From Variovorax sp. dw_308 (GTDB lineage: Bacteria > Pseudomonadota > Gammaproteobacteria > Burkholderiales > Burkholderiaceae_C), in NCBI RefSeq assembly GCF_019207085.1, contig NZ_JAATOM010000007.1:219379-283378 (forward strand): a stretch of 64,000 nt of DNA. The letters are read 5' to 3'. Within the stretch, counting starts at the first letter, position 1; every line of letters starts with the position of its first letter. The notes beneath the pieces were generated by a model. That model did not search any database, was not told the DNA's origin, and was given only the letters and a program-made list of their open reading frames with translations. Shown in pieces: positions 61,604 to 64,000 of this stretch. The position numbers and the translations under genes were made by a program.

Positions 61604-62364
61604 AGCACATTGCGCGCAAGCGCTTCGGACAGCACTTCCTGACCGACGGCGGCATCATCGACGCGATCGTGCTGGCGATCGCGCCACAGCCGGGCGACGC
61701 AATGGTGGAGATCGGGCCGGGGCTCGCGGCCCTGACACAACCGCTGGTCGAGCGGCTGGGGCGGCTCACCGTCGTCGAACTGGACCGCGACCTGGCCGCA
61801 CGGCTGCGCGACCATGCGCAACTGGATGTGATCGAGTCCGACGTGCTGAAGGTCGACTTCGCGGCGCTGGCCGCGCAAAAGGCCCCCGCCGCACTGCGCG
61901 TGGTGGGCAACCTCCCCTACAACATCTCGACGCCGATCCTGTTCCACCTGCTCGGCTTCGCGCACCTCATTGCCGACCAGCACTTCATGCTGCAAAAAGA
62001 GGTGATCGACCGGATGGTGGCGCGCCCGGCCACCTCCGACTACAGCCGGTTGAGCGTGATGCTCCAGTGGCGCTACGCCATGGAGAACGTGCTGTTCGTG
62101 CCGCCGGAGAGCTTCGATCCGCCGCCGCGCGTGGACAGCGCCGTGGTGCGCATGGTGCCTTTGGCCGAGCCGCCCGTCGTCGACGCCGGCCGGCTGGGCG
62201 AAATCGTGCAGGTCGCTTTCAGCCAGCGGCGCAAGATCCTGCGGCACACGCTGGGCAAGTGGCTGGAGGCGCACCGCTTCGGCGGCGCGTTCGACATCCA
62301 GCGGCGCGCGGAGGAAGTGCCTGTGGCGGAGTACGTCGCGCTGGCGCAAGCTGTTGCGCCATAA
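61600..62364 (+). CDS. rsmA: 16S rRNA dimethyladenosine transferase
   Basis: The 254-residue protein starts from TTG overlapping the surA stop. KRFGQHFLTD is the family N terminus, MVEIGPGLAALT is SAM motif I and NLPYNISTPIL is motif IV, the catalytic loop. It dimethylates A1518 and A1519 of 16S rRNA (ksgA synonym). It is the last gene of the lptD-surA-rsmA operon. Confidence 0.97.
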   Translation: MKHIARKRFGQHFLTDGGIIDAIVLAIAPQPGDAMVEIGPGLAALTQPLVERLGRLTVVELDRDLAARLRDHAQLDVIESDVLKVDFAALAAQKAPAALRVVGNLPYNISTPILFHLLGFAHLIADQHFMLQKEVIDRMVARPATSDYSRLSVMLQWRYAMENVLFVPPESFDPPPRVDSAVVRMVPLAEPPVVDAGRLGEIVQVAFSQRRKILRHTLGKWLEAHRFGGAFDIQRRAEEVPVAEYVALAQAVAP

Positions 62365-62387
62365 AAAAGCCCGTCGGATGGACGGGC
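62363..62387 (-). terminator. Terminator reading leftward
   Basis: GCCCGTC / GACGGGC with a 5-base loop. The six A on its left become T in the leftward transcript. It may end transcripts from the barstar side, and also closes the rsmA operon. Confidence 0.65.
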
Positions 62388-62689
62388 CTGGATGGCTGGA
62401 GGAGCGTCACTGGCCGGCATTGCCGGTCAGTGACTGCGACGACGCATGGATGCAGGGCGCGCCACGACGAATGCGCGACCCACGGCGAACCGCAATCAGG
62501 CTGCGGCCAACCAATATCCTGCGTTGAAAGGGCTGCTCATGCGCAGCGCCAGTGGCGAGACATCGACCAACTTGTCGGTCGGCATTTTCTCGGCGTTGGG
62601 ATCGACCTCGACGGCGATCCCGGAGAGCACGGCTGTGCCCTGCGAAGCCTCGTTCGCCCGTTCTGCTTGGCTGGTGTGTGCAGAACGGG
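62388..62689. other. Non-coding gap between rsmA and barstar gene
   Basis: About 300 bases. Reading frames exist on both strands, but none has a recognisable product or a good ribosome-binding site. Confidence 0.45.
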
Positions 62690-63172
62690 CTACAGAAAAG
62701 AATAGAAGCACCTGAACGGTATCTTCCGGTCTCCCCAGTAGTCTGAGGCGTCGCGGAAGATGTCGAGCAGTTGCTCGCGTGCTTCCTTGTCGAACTTGGT
62801 GTTGGCCGGAATTTGCTCCAGCACCACCACGAAACCAGGCTGCGGGCCCGATTTGTGCAGCGGGTCTGTCATGCAGTCATACAGCGCATCGAAGTTCTTG
62901 CCGACATGCGCCGGAAAGGTGAACTGTTGCGCGATCAGGTCGAGCACGTCCTGCTTGGTCTGGGCGTTGCCCAGGTTGGCGTACAGGAAGTGCTGACCGG
63001 CTGCGTGCGCGGCCTCCTGCAGGTCGTTCACGCGGAATGCGCGAATCGACTGCACGATGTTCGGCCGCACGGCACGAAGGGATAAAGTCATCTCCGCTGG
63101 TCTTTCAATGGTTGTCGTCGTCATTGCATCCTGGCGCGTCAAGGCGCCCCTCCATTCCAAATCGTCACTCAT
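62690..63172 (-). CDS. Barstar-type ribonuclease inhibitor
   Basis: The 160-residue protein has a C-terminal barstar domain of about 95 residues. QDVLDLIAQQFTFPAHVGKNFDALYDCMTD contains the helix and the Asp of the NFDALYD block that plugs the ribonuclease active site. The N-terminal 60 residues are an extension. It has no signal peptide. Its start overlaps the stop of the ribonuclease gene (ATGA), as expected for a toxin and its antidote. An internal ATG (MTTTTIERP) is an alternative start. Confidence 0.9.
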   Translation of the reverse strand: MSDDLEWRGALTRQDAMTTTTIERPAEMTLSLRAVRPNIVQSIRAFRVNDLQEAAHAAGQHFLYANLGNAQTKQDVLDLIAQQFTFPAHVGKNFDALYDCMTDPLHKSGPQPGFVVVLEQIPANTKFDKEAREQLLDIFRDASDYWGDRKIPFRCFYSFL

Positions 63173-63582
63173 GGCGTAATGCGCCTGAAACTTGCGTAAT
63201 GGTCAGCCGTATACCAACAGGCAGACGGTGTGGTTTGTTCGCCGCCGCAAACAATGCGCTTGGCACCGCGATCTCGCGAACCAGGGGTATCGACCGTGTA
63301 TTCACGGTAATGGCCTCGCCGTTCCCGCGGCAACTGGCGTTCGCGATTGCCGAACACCGTGCCGTCTTTCTCATGTTTGAAGGGGCCACCACTCAGGATG
63401 GCCGCGTATGTTTTCTGCCCTTGTACAGGCAACTCGGTCAACGCGATCGGTCCCGTGTTCGGCTGCTCGCTCCCGGAACCGAACCATTCACGGGCCTGGA
63501 CTCCGGTGGAAAGCGCCACCAGCAAAAGGCTAGTGAGCGCAAACTTGGAAACAGGAAACGTGAACGGGGCGTGAGCCGCCAT
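63169..63582 (-). CDS. Secreted barnase-like ribonuclease
   Basis: The 137-residue protein has a signal peptide (VSKFALTSLLLVALSTGVQA). The mature enzyme is of the barnase/RNase Sa type: GTVFGNRERQLP, GHYREYTVDTPG with the catalytic Glu, AKRIVCGG with the Arg and TADHYASFRRI with the catalytic His. It cleaves RNA outside or in the periplasm and would be toxic inside. Two cysteines (GG-flanked and SACW) may form a disulfide. Co-translated with the downstream inhibitor. Confidence 0.92.
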   Translation of the reverse strand: MAAHAPFTFPVSKFALTSLLLVALSTGVQAREWFGSGSEQPNTGPIALTELPVQGQKTYAAILSGGPFKHEKDGTVFGNRERQLPRERRGHYREYTVDTPGSRDRGAKRIVCGGEQTTPSACWYTADHYASFRRITP

Positions 63583-63760
63583 GAGGCACCAGGAGGAAAG
63601 AGAGAGACCGAATCCGGGGCCAACTTGGGGTTAACCCGGAAATTCAAGCCCATTAGTGTGCACCAGACGCGCGCGAATAGCAAGCACCTGCCCAAGAAAT
63701 GAGCAGTGCATGGACGCGCCAGCTTCGAGTGAAAGTTAGCGCACGCTGTCGTCGTATGTC

Positions 63761-64000
63761 TTAACGCTCGGAGTTTGCATCCGCGACCGTCAGTGCGGTC
63801 ATGTTGACGATTCGGCGAACGGTGGCGCTCGCGGTGAGGATGTGCACGGGCTTGGCAGCACCCAAAAGCACCGGGCCGATGGCAATATTGCCGCCGGCGG
63901 CCGTTTTCAGCAGGTTGTAGGAGATGTTGGCAGCATCGATATTCGGGAAAACGAGCAAGTTGGCATCGCCCGCCAGTGCGCTGTGCGGCATCACCGCAGC
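63761..64000 (-). CDS. maeB: C-terminal end of an NADP-dependent malic enzyme (phosphotransacetylase-like domain), partial
   Basis: The last 79 codons of a leftward gene that continues beyond the right edge. NLLVFPNIDAANISYNLLKTAAGG, IAIGPVLLGAAKPVHILT and RRIVNMTALTVADA match the end of the phosphate-acetyltransferase-like domain fused to MaeB-type malic enzymes. This region is not catalytic for acetyl transfer in MaeB; it regulates the enzyme. Because only the end is visible, a true phosphotransacetylase remains possible. Confidence 0.82.
   Translation of the reverse strand, partial: AAVMPHSALAGDANLLVFPNIDAANISYNLLKTAAGGNIAIGPVLLGAAKPVHILTASATVRRIVNMTALTVADANSER

Noticed and set aside
62446..62715. 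Opposing small frames between rsmA and the barstar gene
   Set aside because: Neither has a ribosome-binding site, a recognisable domain or support from context.

Overview
The window looks like a chromosomal segment of a high-GC betaproteobacterium of the Burkholderiales, most like Comamonadaceae (Variovorax and relatives). The evidence is the uniform high-GC coding style, the block gyrB-dnaN-dnaA / rpmH-rnpA-yidD-yidC-mnmE around the replication-initiation region, a phasin, the metX-metW pair, and the lptD-surA-rsmA order. I see no prophage, insertion sequence, CRISPR array or integron; this is ordinary core chromosome with a few accessory cassettes. The genus is inference.

Layout. 0-4.2 kb: an exosortase and its partner, a tRNA-Gly, a family-51 glycosyltransferase and a GNAT acetyltransferase. 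4.2-9.5 kb: a polyamine-type ABC importer operon (ATPase, binding protein, two permeases) ending in an Asp/Glu/hydantoin racemase homologue, with a REP-like cruciform after the binding protein. 9.6-14.7 kb: pirin, thioredoxin-like protein, and an ECF42-type sigma factor module with two DGPF (YciI-like) genes, one broken by an in-frame TGA, and an SRPBCC protein. 15.3-18.4 kb: an operon like E. coli ybhP-clsB-ybhN (membrane lipids). 18.4-22.5 kb: PagL-like lipid A deacylase, phasin with a PhaR-like operator, a phosphoesterase, an exported protein, CorA.

22.5-30.5 kb is the replication region. A 1.4-kb intergenic stretch next to corA holds two 420-bp direct copies of an origin-like module. Each copy has an AT-rich tract, a run of TAG trinucleotides (DnaA-trio), DnaA-box-like nonamers and a full IHF-consensus match. 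Then come an HNH endonuclease gene and gyrB, dnaN and dnaA, all reading leftward. A perfect DnaA box lies between dnaA and rpmH. 30.4-34.6 kb: rpmH-rnpA-yidD-yidC and mnmE.

34.7-44 kb: an uncharacterised trio (cyclic-nucleotide-binding-domain protein and two zinc-ribbon membrane proteins, one with a GGCATC hexanucleotide array), a KefB/C-type antiporter, kdsD-kdsC-lptC followed by an SDR in place of lptA, a glycine-rich RRM protein whose Shine-Dalgarno sequence is buried in a perfect hairpin, and a GDT1-family manganese-exporter gene behind a yybP-ykoY-type riboswitch. 43.9-49.5 kb: metX behind a SAM-II-like riboswitch and terminator, metW behind a tandemly duplicated ribosome-binding site and start codon, the otnK-otnC-otnI four-carbon acid cassette, and a YigZ protein. 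49.7-57.5 kb: bactofilin, DUF72, M20 peptidase, lipase, MFS, YidB, RsmE and an AmgK-like kinase. 57.7-64 kb: lptD-surA-rsmA, a secreted barnase-like ribonuclease with its barstar inhibitor, and the 3' end of a maeB-type malic enzyme cut by the window edge.

The most interesting signals are the duplicated origin module and several RNA-level controls (SD hairpin on the RRM gene, two riboswitches, duplicated metW initiation region).
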